A stretch of 64,000 bases of DNA from Rhodanobacter sp. ANJX3 (GTDB lineage Bacteria; Pseudomonadota; Gammaproteobacteria; Xanthomonadales; Rhodanobacteraceae), in assembly GCF_014200755.1 (NCBI RefSeq), contig NZ_JACHCM010000003.1:310001-374000 (forward strand), read 5' to 3'. The stretch's first letter is position 1; each line of letters starts with the position of its first letter. The position numbers were made by a program, and so were the translations under genes. Of the stretch, positions 18,352-28,770 are shown piece after piece. Under the pieces are notes generated by a model. The model was not told where the DNA came from. It searched no databases and was given only the letters and a program-made list of their open reading frames with translations.

Positions 18352-18873
18352 ATGCGTCGATCTCTTTCATGGATTTTGCCGCTGCTGCTGGCCGCATTGC
18401 TGGCCGGACCGACTGCCGCATCGCTGCACGCGCAGAACTTTCCAGCGCCGCCGAACCAGAACATGCCGCCACCGCCGCCGCGGCCATGGAGCAGCCTGAC
18501 TCCCGCGCAGCGCGACGTCCTGTCGCCGCTGCGCGACAAATGGGACACCCTGCCGCCGCGGCGACAGCAGAACATGCTGCAGAAGTCCGAACACTGGGTG
18601 ACCTTGCCGCCGGAAAAGCGTGACGAGGTACGTTTACGTATTGCGCATTGGCAGGCCATGACGCCGGAACAGCGCAAAGAAGCTCGCGCCAACCTGCAGC
18701 AGTTTCGTCAGCTGCCGCCGGAGGAGCGCGCCCGGCTGCATGCCACGTTCGAACATTTTCAGGAGCTGCCGCCAGAGCAGCGAGAAAAGCTGATGCAGCA
18801 GTTTCGTCAGCTGCCGCCGGAACAGCGCGTGCGATTCCAGGGACAACCCGCTCCCCCACCGGGCGGCCAGTAA
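18352..18873 (+). CDS. Periplasmic DUF3106 domain protein
   Basis: 173 residues with a signal peptide (residues 1-27) and a proline-rich start. The rest is an alpha-helical domain built from repeats of the type LPPEQR/EKR (at least seven copies of a 10-14 residue motif such as WVTLPPEKRDEV and FRQLPPEQRVRF). This is the DUF3106 pattern, function unknown. It starts three bases after the previous stop, so it is the third gene of the sigma operon and a likely periplasmic sensor or effector of that system. Internal near-repeats in DNA (CAGTTTCGTCAGCTGCCGCC occurs twice) could vary in number. Confidence 0.8.
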   Translation: MRRSLSWILPLLLAALLAGPTAASLHAQNFPAPPNQNMPPPPPRPWSSLTPAQRDVLSPLRDKWDTLPPRRQQNMLQKSEHWVTLPPEKRDEVRLRIAHWQAMTPEQRKEARANLQQFRQLPPEERARLHATFEHFQELPPEQREKLMQQFRQLPPEQRVRFQGQPAPPPGGQ

Positions 18874-18920
18874 GCACCTGCCCACCGGCTAACTGCCGAC
18901 GATTTCCTTGCAGCGAGGAC

Positions 18921-20021
18921 TCAGCCGGTGAAACGCGTTTCGCCGGCGTGGCTCAGGCAGCTCTTGGCCACCAGCTCATCGTTAAAATCCGGCTGCAGCA
19001 CGCCGTCTTGCACAAGCAGCTCAACGAAGTTGTACACATTGCGCGCGTACATTTCCGACGCGTGCAGCGGTGCGCCTGCGGAAAGATTGAGCGGACCGAG
19101 GATCACCACGCCGCCGTGTTCGATCCGTTCGCCGGGTCGAGTCAGCTCGCAGTTGCCGCCGCTTTCGGCGGCTAGGTCGACGATCAGCGCGCCCGGCTTC
19201 ATGCCTTCCACCATCGCTGCGGTGAGAATCTTGGGCGCCGGCCGGCCCGGCACCGCCGCGGTGGTGACGATCACATCGATCGTCTTCAAATGCTCGCCCA
19301 ATGCCTCCTGCTGCGCCCTGCGCTCCTCGGCGGACAGCTCGCGCGCGTAGCCGCCGCTGCCTGCCGCGCTGACGCCGAGCTCGAGAAATTTGGCACCCAG
19401 CGATTCGACCTGCTCGCGCGTTTCCGGCCTTACGTCATAACCTTCGGTTTGCGCACCGAGACGGCGGGCGGTGGCGATGGCCTGCAACCCCGCCACACCC
19501 GCGCCGATAACCAGCACTTTGGATGGCCGAATAGTGCCAGCGGCCGTGGTCAGCATCGGAAAGAATTTCGGCGAGGACTCGGCCGCGATGAGCATGGCGC
19601 GATAACCGGCCACGGCCGCCTGCGAACTGAGCACGTCCATCGCCTGCGCTCGTGTGGTGCGTGGCAACAGCTCCAGCGAAAACGCGGTGAGCCTGCGCGC
19701 CGCCAGCGTAGCCACGCGTTCGGGCGCACCGTACGGTCGCAGTTGGCCCACCAGCACCGCGCCCTCGCGCAGCCGTGAAAGCACCGAGTCGTCGGGTGGC
19801 AGAACGCAGGCGAGCAAATCCGCCCGAGCCAGCACGCCGGCGGCGTCGGCAAACTCGACATCGGCATACGAGCTATCCGGGAAACCCGCCGCACGCCCCG
19901 CATCATGCTCAAGCAGAATCCGTACGCCCTTGCCGCGCAGCTTTTTGGCCATCTCCGGCGTGATCGCCACGCGGCGCTCTCCCGCGGCGGTTTCACGCAA
20001 GGCGGCAACGGTAATAGGCAT
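18921..20021 (-). CDS. pntAA: Re/Si-specific NAD(P)+ transhydrogenase subunit alpha (PntAA)
   Basis: 366 residues, the soluble NAD(H)-binding domain I only (E. coli PntA is 510 because it includes the membrane part). The N-terminal AlaDH/PNT domain has the ERRVAITPEMAKKL block; the Rossmann motif VIGAGVAGLQAIATARRLGA is near residue 170; DVRPETREQVESLGAKF follows. ATG 20021 has GGGGGAG at a good distance; an upstream GTG/ATG frame is not needed. The membrane part (pntAB) and pntB lie 1.7 kb further on the same strand, beyond an opposed sigma factor operon. Confidence 0.93.
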   Translation of the reverse strand: MPITVAALRETAAGERRVAITPEMAKKLRGKGVRILLEHDAGRAAGFPDSSYADVEFADAAGVLARADLLACVLPPDDSVLSRLREGAVLVGQLRPYGAPERVATLAARRLTAFSLELLPRTTRAQAMDVLSSQAAVAGYRAMLIAAESSPKFFPMLTTAAGTIRPSKVLVIGAGVAGLQAIATARRLGAQTEGYDVRPETREQVESLGAKFLELGVSAAGSGGYARELSAEERRAQQEALGEHLKTIDVIVTTAAVPGRPAPKILTAAMVEGMKPGALIVDLAAESGGNCELTRPGERIEHGGVVILGPLNLSAGAPLHASEMYARNVYNFVELLVQDGVLQPDFNDELVAKSCLSHAGETRFTG

Positions 20022-20057
20022 GAGACGGCTCCCCCTCAAAAGGTCCGACTATCTTAG

Positions 20058-20615
<558 letters not shown>

Positions 20616-20724
20616 CCACCGTGTCATATCGGCGATCGGGGACGGACGACGATCAGAGCCCCGGCGAAAAAACGGCCGAGCGGCCCATCGAAAATCAAGC
20701 CATATTTTTGAGAAAAGCCAGACC

Positions 20725-21381
20725 ATGTTCGACTACGCGCTGCACTTCATACCGCTGGCCTTCGCCGCGCTGCTGCCGATCATCAATCCGGTGGGATCGG
20801 CGCTGATCTTTCTGGGTATCGTCGGGCCGGAGCCGCCGACGGTGTATCGCCAGCTGGCGCTGCGCATTGCGATCAACATGCTGATCTTCATTGCCGTGAT
20901 CGAACTGCTCGGCGCGTGGATTCTGAAATTCTTCGGCATCTCGCTGCCGATTCTGCAGGTGGGTGGCGGCGTCACGCTGGCGGCGATGGGTTGGCGGATG
21001 CTCAATGCACCGGATGCCACGCCTGCCGCCGCGGCGATCGAAAGCGACAGCCATGCGGCGATCGACAAGGTCTTCTATCCGCTGACCTTTCCGTTGACCG
21101 TAGGCCCCGGCACCATCGTGGTGGTACTGACGCTGAGCGCGAATGCGTCGGGCCATGGCTGGTCGGATATTCTGTTGGCGCACGTTTCCATTTTCGTGGC
21201 CTCGACACTCCTGGCCCTGCTGGTGTTTCTGAGCTACGGCTACGCGCCCGCGTTGGCGCGCAAAATTCCCGAGCATGCGTTCAACGGCGTGCAGCGCCTG
21301 ATCTCATTCATCCTGCTGTGCATCGGCGTGCAGATCGCCTGGGGCGGACTGGATACGCTGCTGCGGTCGCTGCCGCACTGA
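20725..21381 (+). CDS. MarC family inner-membrane protein
   Basis: 218 residues with six hydrophobic helices and the family blocks LPIINPVGSALIFLGI near the start and FYPLTFPLTVGPGTI in the middle. MarC proteins are of unknown function despite the name. The 110-base gap after cdd and lack of overlap suggest its own promoter. A bidirectional terminator follows. Confidence 0.87.
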   Translation: MFDYALHFIPLAFAALLPIINPVGSALIFLGIVGPEPPTVYRQLALRIAINMLIFIAVIELLGAWILKFFGISLPILQVGGGVTLAAMGWRMLNAPDATPAAAAIESDSHAAIDKVFYPLTFPLTVGPGTIVVVLTLSANASGHGWSDILLAHVSIFVASTLLALLVFLSYGYAPALARKIPEHAFNGVQRLISFILLCIGVQIAWGGLDTLLRSLPH

Positions 21382-21397
21382 TTGCCACGCCAATACA

Positions 21398-21426
21398 AGA
21401 AAACGGCGCATCACGCGCCGTTTTCT
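21398..21426. terminator. Bidirectional rho-independent terminator
   Basis: 12-bp stem (AGAAAACGGCGC / GCGCCGTTTTCT) with a five-base loop, A-rich on the left and T-rich on the right. It can serve both the MarC gene and the convergent DUF3465 gene. Confidence 0.85.
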
Positions 21427-21442
21427 TTGCTGAAACGAACGC

Positions 21443-21934
21443 TTATTGATATTCGGTGCCGTTGACCACGACGTAGCCGGCGTGCGGCCACGAGCTGCTG
21501 GTTCCGTGATGGGTCCAGTCGATGCCCTGGCTGTCGTCGTTGTCGTAGTAATAGCGGCCCTGCACGTACGTCGTATCGCCGACGGCAACCCACGGCCACT
21601 TCGGCGCGTTCATCTGGTCGAGATCGGAAACGATTTCGATAGTGACGCCGGAAGCAACCTGCACATAGAAATAGCCGTGGTTGCCGCTCTTGGTTTTCTT
21701 GGCCGGCAGCACGGCCGTGACCATGCCGCAGACGTCTTCGGGTTGATCGGCGGTGATCTGGCCGTTTTCGAAAGCCTGCTGATCCTGCAGAAACTGGGTG
21801 TTGTTGCACGGATACGTCTTGGTCGTTTTCGCCGGCGAGAACACGCCCGTGCTGTAGCTGTCCTGGGCATGCGCTGCCGTACCGATCATCAGTGTCGCGC
21901 TGAGCAGCGCGAATGACATGTAACGAAGCTTCAT
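21443..21934 (-). CDS. Secreted DUF3465 domain protein
   Basis: 163 residues with a signal peptide (residues 1-23, cut near AHA-Q). The mature part ends with the DUF3465 pattern GIDWTHHGTSSSWPHAGYVVVNGTEYQ, in which the double His and Tyr are conserved. The family is of unknown function and mostly extracellular or periplasmic. ATG 21934 has AAAGGA upstream. An in-frame extension of 28 residues is not supported. Confidence 0.78.
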   Translation of the reverse strand: MKLRYMSFALLSATLMIGTAAHAQDSYSTGVFSPAKTTKTYPCNNTQFLQDQQAFENGQITADQPEDVCGMVTAVLPAKKTKSGNHGYFYVQVASGVTIEIVSDLDQMNAPKWPWVAVGDTTYVQGRYYYDNDDSQGIDWTHHGTSSSWPHAGYVVVNGTEYQ

Positions 21935-22140
21935 GAATACGTTCCTTTGTATGTGTTGTCCCCTGCGCGACCCACAATAAAAGAACTCCTTTGCGGTTTC
22001 TTTAAGAAAAAAAGACATGTGGCGTCATCGCAGCGCAGCAAAAACGCAAACAGCGCGTCGACCGCGCGTACCGAAGTCGGCACGACAACGTTTGGCCGGT
22101 TAGCATGGACTTCCCAGCATTTTCGCTATCGAGCCTTCGC

Positions 22141-22710
22141 ATGTCCGAACCACTTTCGCTGCTGATGCAGCGCCACTCCACGCCATCGCGCCAGCTCGGC
22201 GAACCCGCACCGGACAAGGATCGGCTCAAAGCCTTGCTGAAGGCGGCCATTCGCGTGCCCGACCATGGCAAGCTCGTGCCGTTTCGCCTGATCAAGCTGA
22301 AAGGCAAATCGAAATTGCGCTTTGGCGAATTGGTCGCCGACATCGCCGCACGCAACGATCCGGATATGTCCGAAGCGAAGCTGGACAAGGAGCGCCATCG
22401 CTACACGTTTGCGCCGCTGGTGCTGGTGCTGGTGGCCTGCATCGACACGCACAGCAAGGTGCCGGCGATCGAACAGCAGCTGACCGCGGGCTGCGTCGCG
22501 CAGAATATTCTGCTGGGCGCTTTCGAGCTCGGCATCGGTGCGCAGTGGCTGACCGGCTGGGCCGCCTACGATGCAAGCGTAGCGAAGCTGCTGCAACTGA
22601 AGGCGAACGAGCAGGTGATCGCCTTTATCCATATGGGTACGCCGCAGATCGACGTGCCCGACCGCGATCGACCGGCATTGAAAAATCTGCTCAGCACATG
22701 GAAGCCGTGA
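22141..22710 (+). CDS. Nitroreductase family protein (YdjA-like)
   Basis: 189 residues, FMN-dependent NAD(P)H oxidoreductase fold. The N-terminal block MQRHSTPSRQLGEPAP...IRVPDHGKLVPFR matches the short YdjA subgroup, and AAQNILLGAFELGIGAQWLTGW-like sequence (QNILLGAFELGIGAQW) forms the central helix. Its natural substrate is unknown. The next gene starts within or just before its stop codon, so the two are probably cotranscribed. Confidence 0.85.
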   Translation: MSEPLSLLMQRHSTPSRQLGEPAPDKDRLKALLKAAIRVPDHGKLVPFRLIKLKGKSKLRFGELVADIAARNDPDMSEAKLDKERHRYTFAPLVLVLVACIDTHSKVPAIEQQLTAGCVAQNILLGAFELGIGAQWLTGWAAYDASVAKLLQLKANEQVIAFIHMGTPQIDVPDRDRPALKNLLSTWKP

Positions 22711-23612
22711 ACACGGCGACCCACGCGGTACCGGCGGCGTATCTGGTCGACGGCAGCCTGTACGTGTTTCGGGCCTGGCATTCGATGCCGGACGAATTTT
22801 TCGATGTCGACGGGCACCCGGTGAATGCCGTACACGGCTATACGCGCTTTCTGTGCGAACTGCTCGAGCGGGCGCAGCCCGAACACATTGCGGTCGCCTT
22901 CGATGCCTCGCTGACCAGTTCGTTTCGCAATGCGATTTACCCAGCCTACAAGGCCAACCGCGAACTGCCGCCGCCGGATCTGGAACGACAGTTCGTACAG
23001 TGCCGCGCCATTACCGAGGCGCTCGGCATCCACTTGATGATCGACCACAGCTTCGAGGCCGACGATCTGATCGGCAGCACGGTGTGGAACTTTCGCGCGC
23101 TCGGTTGGCGTAGCGTGATCGTGTCGGCCGACAAGGACTTCGGCCAGCTGCTGGGCGAACACGACGAGCAGTGGGATTACGCGCGCGGCGTGCGCTGGGG
23201 AGCCGCAGGCGTGCACGAGCGGCTCGGCGTACACCCGCATCAGGTGGCGGATTATCTGGCCCTGTGCGGCGACGCGGTGGACAACATTCCCGGCGTGCCC
23301 GGCGTGGGTGCAAAAACCGCCGCCGCGCTGCTCTCGCATTTCGGCAGTCTGGACGTTCTGCTCGAGCGCGTCGACGAAGTGGGCTACCTGCGCTTTCGCG
23401 GCGCCGCGGCCTGCGCGATGAAGCTGCGCGAACACGGCGAAAAAGCGCGGCTGTATCGCCGCCTCACGCGCATCGCACTTGACGCCCCCGGCGCCAGTAC
23501 TGTCGATACCTTGTTGCGCAAATCCGACCCACAGAACCGCCTCGACCTTCTTTGCGATCAGCTCGGCTTCGGCGCGTTTACCCGCAGCCGACTGCGCTCA
23601 TTGCTTCGCTGA
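22698..23612 (+). CDS. 5'-3' exonuclease (PolI N-terminal/flap nuclease type)
   Basis: 304 residues, a stand-alone version of the nuclease domain of DNA polymerase I. Acidic metal-binding residues appear in LVDGSLYVFRAW, AFDASLTSSFR, DHSFEADDLIG, VSADKDFGQLLG and CGDAVDNIPGVPGVGAKTAAALL, the last being the helix-hairpin-helix DNA-binding segment. It would remove flaps or RNA primers. ATG 22698 is used; GTG 22707, overlapping the nitroreductase stop, is an alternative. Confidence 0.88.
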   Translation: MEAVNTATHAVPAAYLVDGSLYVFRAWHSMPDEFFDVDGHPVNAVHGYTRFLCELLERAQPEHIAVAFDASLTSSFRNAIYPAYKANRELPPPDLERQFVQCRAITEALGIHLMIDHSFEADDLIGSTVWNFRALGWRSVIVSADKDFGQLLGEHDEQWDYARGVRWGAAGVHERLGVHPHQVADYLALCGDAVDNIPGVPGVGAKTAAALLSHFGSLDVLLERVDEVGYLRFRGAAACAMKLREHGEKARLYRRLTRIALDAPGASTVDTLLRKSDPQNRLDLLCDQLGFGAFTRSRLRSLLR

Positions 23613-23637
23613 CGCCACGCACCCCAACGAAAAGCCC

Positions 23638-24213
23638 ATGATCGATATCACGAAACGCTTGCCGCCCGACGCCGATACGCCACCCGAAACACTGTATGAA
23701 GGCCGCTGGCTACGCCTGCGCAAACGCGGCCGCTGGGAATATGCCGAGCGCACCAATCCAGCCGGCGCCGTGATCATCATCGCGGTTACCCCGGACGATA
23801 AACTGCTGTTCGTCGAGCAGTACCGTGTGCCGATACAGCAGCGCACGATCGAGATGCCTGCAGGTCTGGTCGGCGATATTGCCGGACAGGCCGACGAAGG
23901 CGCTCTGCTGGCCGCCCGGCGCGAACTGGAGGAAGAAACCGGCTATCGCTGCCGACGTGTGGAGTTCATCCATCGCGGACCCTCGTCATCGGGCATGAGC
24001 ACCGAGATGATCGCCTTCGTGCGCGCCTACGATCTGGAAAAAGTCGGCGCCGGCGGCGGTGACGAATCGGAAAACATCATCGTGCACGAGGTGCCGCGCA
24101 ACGATGCAGGCGCATGGCTGTTTGCGCGCGCCGACGAAGGTTATTCGATCGATCCGAAGCTGTTCGCGGGCCTGTGGTTCCTCGAGCACGAGAACCAGTT
24201 AAGCAGGCCCTGA
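23638..24213 (+). CDS. NUDIX hydrolase (ADP-ribose pyrophosphatase type)
   Basis: 191 residues with a full NUDIX box, GALLAARRELEEETGY near residue 83, in which the REXXEE core is intact. The preceding VEQYRVPIQQRTIEMPAG block is typical of the ADP-ribose/sugar-nucleotide pyrophosphatases. It hydrolyses nucleoside diphosphate derivatives in the cytosol. It follows the exonuclease gene by 25 bases and is likely in the same transcript. Confidence 0.87.
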   Translation: MIDITKRLPPDADTPPETLYEGRWLRLRKRGRWEYAERTNPAGAVIIIAVTPDDKLLFVEQYRVPIQQRTIEMPAGLVGDIAGQADEGALLAARRELEEETGYRCRRVEFIHRGPSSSGMSTEMIAFVRAYDLEKVGAGGGDESENIIVHEVPRNDAGAWLFARADEGYSIDPKLFAGLWFLEHENQLSRP

Positions 24214-24294
24214 ATAGCCATCCAAACGATGTGCGCCTTTAGCGCGCCTTTAAAGCTACGGCCGATCAAAACCTCGCCGCGTACTCGACCGCAC

Positions 24295-25350
24295 TCAAGG
24301 TTGATCGGTCGACCGCCGCTTGTGCCAGCGCAGTCGCCACACCGTCAGCGCCGTGCCCAGCAGGGTCGTCAGCAGCCAGGCAACCATCGCCGACGTGTCG
24401 TGGCCGAGCCACAGCACGGTCGACACGGCACCGACCACCAGCGCGCCCAGACCGAGCGCCAGCAGCGGATCGCGGCGTCGACGGCGCGCGACCAGCATCA
24501 CGAATGCGCCCAGAGCGGCCAATAGCACTGCGGCGATGCGGCGGGCTATGACGTATTCCGGCGGTACCGGCATATCGGGCAGCAGGTTAAGCAGCGATAC
24601 GTTGCCGATCTCGATGTCATAACCCTTGCCGTCGGGGGTATCGGTGGCGGGAACCAGTTTGTCCCCATCGATGCGCGCGAATACGGTCATCGGCTGCAGC
24701 GGAATTTTTTCCCAGCTCACGCGCAGGTCGCCGACGCGCGGGCTGTCCGGCTGCGAGCTCGTGGTCAGGTAGTTCCGATAAGGGCCGAAGCTCGCCGCCA
24801 GATTGGCCGGCAGCGACTTCAGGTCTGGCTGCACCGCGGCGGTGCCCGGCAGCGCACGTATCAGTTCCGGCGAAAGCCTGAACCCGCCGAGTTGCACGAG
24901 CCCGGCCTCGAATTTCTTTTTCGTGATCGGAAAGCTGGCCGGATTGGCATGACCGGCAGGGTGCACGAAACGGCTGGCGTCGATCAGGTGATCGACCCAG
25001 GCGAGTTCGTAGCTCATCTCGCTGCCGAAATGCAGCTCGCGCCACTGGAACATTTCCACATGGCGCACGAGTAACGGCGTATCCGTCTTCAGGCCGAACT
25101 CCGGATCGCTCGGCGGCTCGATCACGCTGGGCGTGCCAACAACACGCGCCATGCGCCCGTACTGGCCCGGCTGCAGACTGGCGTCGCTGCCCAGATCCAT
25201 CATCTCGCCACCGTGCCGTTCCGCGGCCACGCGGTAGTTCATCAGACTGTGCGCAGTGAGCGCCGCCAGTCCCACACCGGCAAGAATCAGCAGCACGCCG
25301 ATGACGTGCAGCATGATGCAACGCATGGACGCGCCGTTGAGTCGGCTCAT
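24295..25350 (-). CDS. TMEM43-like membrane protein
   Basis: About 350 residues with an N-terminal helix (about residues 13-35), a large non-cytoplasmic domain (40-255) and three helices near the C-terminus, the layout of the TMEM43/LUMA family found in bacteria and animals. Bacterial function is unknown. FQWRE and the hydrophobic C-terminal block are family-like. The start is uncertain: ATG 25350, 25326 and 25314 are all in frame without a clear ribosome site. Convergent with the NUDIX gene. Confidence 0.72.
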   Translation of the reverse strand: MSRLNGASMRCIMLHVIGVLLILAGVGLAALTAHSLMNYRVAAERHGGEMMDLGSDASLQPGQYGRMARVVGTPSVIEPPSDPEFGLKTDTPLLVRHVEMFQWRELHFGSEMSYELAWVDHLIDASRFVHPAGHANPASFPITKKKFEAGLVQLGGFRLSPELIRALPGTAAVQPDLKSLPANLAASFGPYRNYLTTSSQPDSPRVGDLRVSWEKIPLQPMTVFARIDGDKLVPATDTPDGKGYDIEIGNVSLLNLLPDMPVPPEYVIARRIAAVLLAALGAFVMLVARRRRRDPLLALGLGALVVGAVSTVLWLGHDTSAMVAWLLTTLLGTALTVWRLRWHKRRSTDQP

Positions 25351-25404
25351 CCGAGCGAGCCTGTCACGCACGGCATGGCCACCGGAGCGTTTGTCACCAC
25401 GTAC

Positions 25405-27159
25405 CTACTGCACCTTGCCGAGGCCGGAGGGATGCCTCGGATCGCTGGCCGCGTCGAGCCGATTGGCCTTGCGATCCCAGGTGACTACGTTCATGTAACC
25501 CCACGATTCGCGCTGCTTCAGCGCATAACCCATCGCCGTGAGCGCGTCGCTGGTCGGCTGATCGAACGTACCCGCTTCCACCATCACCTCGTCGGGCAGG
25601 TACTGATGGTGATAGCGCTTGTCGGCGACGATCTGCTTCGCAGTTTCGCCGTCGATGAAATGCAGGATGCCTTCGAGCACCTGGGTGATGATGGTCGAAC
25701 CACCGGGCGAACCGATCACCGCCGTGCGATCGGCGCCGATGACGATGCTCGGCGACATCGACGACAGCGGCCGCTTGCCGCCCTTCGGCGCATTCGCTTT
25801 GCTACCCAGCAGACCGTAGACGTTGGGCTTGTTCGGCACCAGCGCAAAGTCATCCATTTCGTCGTTTAGCAGCACGCCGGTGCCGGCGGCAACAAACGTC
25901 GAGCCCAGTACGTAGTTCACTGTCGAGGTAATGCCCACCATATTGCCGTCGGCGTCGATGATCGAAAAATGCGTGGTGTGCATGCCGGGCTGGCTCGCCT
26001 CGGCGACCGGCAGCATCGACGACGGTGTGGCCTTGTCCGGCAGAATGCTCTGACGCAGGCCGTCGGCATAAAACGGCGACAGAAGCATCTCGAGCGGCAT
26101 GCTGACGAAATCCGGATCGCCCAGATAATCGTTGTGATCGCGGAACGCGCGACGCATCGCCTCGACGATGTAATGCACCCGATGCGCCTGATCGAGCTTG
26201 CCCAGATCCACGCCGGAGAGGATATTCAGAATCTCCGCAATCGCCACGCCGCCGGACGACGGCGGCGGCGCGGTAACGATGCGATAGCCACGGTAGTTCA
26301 CCGTGATCGGCGTGCGTTCCTTGGCCTGATAACTGGCCAGGTCGGCGAGCGTCCAATTGCCGCCGGCCGCTTTCACGGCGGCGATCAGCTTGGCCGCGGT
26401 TTCGCCATGATAGAAACCGTCGTTGCCTTTGGCCGCGATCAATTCGAGCGTGCGCGCCTGATCGGGATCACGCCACAGCGCACCCTGCACTGGCGGCGCG
26501 CCGTTGGGCAGGTATTTGGCCGCCGAGGCAGGCCAGCGCTGCAGGTCTTTTTGCTGCTCGTCGATGGCACCCAGCAGGCGCGGATCGGGCTGAAACCCGT
26601 CGCGTGCAATGCGGATCGCCGGCGCCAGCGACTGCTGCAGCGAAAGCTTGCCGTAGCGCTTGGCGATCAGCACCAGACCCGCCGGTTCGCCGGGAATGCC
26701 GGCCGAAAGCGGGCCTTTCAGCGCGGCATCGCGATTGGGGCTGCCGTCGGCGTTGAGGTAATCCTTGCTGTCGACCGCCGCCGGTGCAGTTTCGCGGGCG
26801 TCGATAAAGATGTCGTGGTTGTCCTTCGCCCGATGCAGCACCGCCATGAAACCGCCGCCGATGCCGGAGCTCTCCGGCTCGACCACCGACAGCGCGGCCG
26901 CTACCGCGATCGCCGCGTCGAACGCATTGCCACCTTTGGCCAGGATTTCGAGGCCGGCATTGGTGGCGAGAAAGTTGGCGCTAGCTATCGCCGCGTGCCC
27001 GGGTCGCTGGCTGGCAACGGATGGAACCGAGGTTTTTGTCTCGGACGGCGTGGAATCCTTGGCCGAAACGTCGGCAGCGCAGGCGATGCCCGCCGCCATA
27101 ACGACTCCCGCAAAAAATAGACCGCACGACAGTGCGCCCCAGCGCAGCGATACCTTCAT
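25405..27159 (-). CDS. ggt: Gamma-glutamyltransferase
   Basis: 584-residue periplasmic Ntn-hydrolase proenzyme. The signal peptide covers residues 1-28. The large-subunit start is seen in GHAAIASANFLATNAGLEIL, AKGGNAFDAAIAVAAALSVVEPESSGIGGG. Autocleavage is expected before the catalytic Thr in HTTHFSIIDADGNMVGITSTVN, which starts the small subunit, and PLSSMSPSIV and GSPGGSTIITQVL follow. It cleaves glutathione and other gamma-glutamyl compounds. The ATG at 27159 overlaps the ferredoxin stop (ATGA). Confidence 0.93.
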   Translation of the reverse strand: MKVSLRWGALSCGLFFAGVVMAAGIACAADVSAKDSTPSETKTSVPSVASQRPGHAAIASANFLATNAGLEILAKGGNAFDAAIAVAAALSVVEPESSGIGGGFMAVLHRAKDNHDIFIDARETAPAAVDSKDYLNADGSPNRDAALKGPLSAGIPGEPAGLVLIAKRYGKLSLQQSLAPAIRIARDGFQPDPRLLGAIDEQQKDLQRWPASAAKYLPNGAPPVQGALWRDPDQARTLELIAAKGNDGFYHGETAAKLIAAVKAAGGNWTLADLASYQAKERTPITVNYRGYRIVTAPPPSSGGVAIAEILNILSGVDLGKLDQAHRVHYIVEAMRRAFRDHNDYLGDPDFVSMPLEMLLSPFYADGLRQSILPDKATPSSMLPVAEASQPGMHTTHFSIIDADGNMVGITSTVNYVLGSTFVAAGTGVLLNDEMDDFALVPNKPNVYGLLGSKANAPKGGKRPLSSMSPSIVIGADRTAVIGSPGGSTIITQVLEGILHFIDGETAKQIVADKRYHHQYLPDEVMVEAGTFDQPTSDALTAMGYALKQRESWGYMNVVTWDRKANRLDAASDPRHPSGLGKVQ

Positions 27160-27416
27160 GCAGCGGACTCCTTGGCCATCAGGTGCTGATATTTGAGATC
27201 GAGTTGCTCGATCGACTCGATATTTTCGGGGTCGGTGATGATGCATTCGACCGGACACACGACCACGCACTGCGGCTCGTCGTGGTGACCTACGCACTCG
27301 GTGCACAGATCCGGATCGATGACATAGAACTCCTCACCCAGCGAAATCGCCTTGTTCGGACAGGCCGGTTCGCAGACGTCGCAGTTGACGCAGGTATCGA
27401 GGATTTTGAGAGACAT
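27156..27416 (-). CDS. fdx: YfhL-type 2[4Fe-4S] ferredoxin
   Basis: 86 residues with two cluster motifs. The first is CVNCDVCEPACP; the second is C-X2-C-X8-C-X3-C (CTECVGHHDEPQCVVVCP), the extended spacing typical of the YfhL/Alvin ferredoxins with low-potential clusters. It is the usual neighbour of coaD in gammaproteobacteria, but here a lipoprotein gene lies between. Translationally coupled to ggt. Confidence 0.9.
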   Translation of the reverse strand: MSLKILDTCVNCDVCEPACPNKAISLGEEFYVIDPDLCTECVGHHDEPQCVVVCPVECIITDPENIESIEQLDLKYQHLMAKESAA

Positions 27417-27599
27417 GCATTGAATAATACATGTTGCGCGCGTGATCCCCGAGGCAACGGCCGGGGAATCACGTCGCGTTTCAGCCGCGCACAGGCGCCG
27501 CATCGACTGAAAACCTTGCGGTTTTGCCCAGCTTTCGTCAGGGCAAACCCGCAAATCGCGGCCGCGTAGTGGCGGCCACGGACGTGTTCTGCGAGAAAG

Positions 27600-28671
<1,072 letters not shown>

Positions 28672-28770
28672 TTAGGGCGAAAAGCCCGCGTAGCTTAGCC
28701 CAAGCCGCGCGGCGTTGGCTCAATCGACCGGCCATGCGCGAACACACGGATAAAACGACGTCCAACCGGC

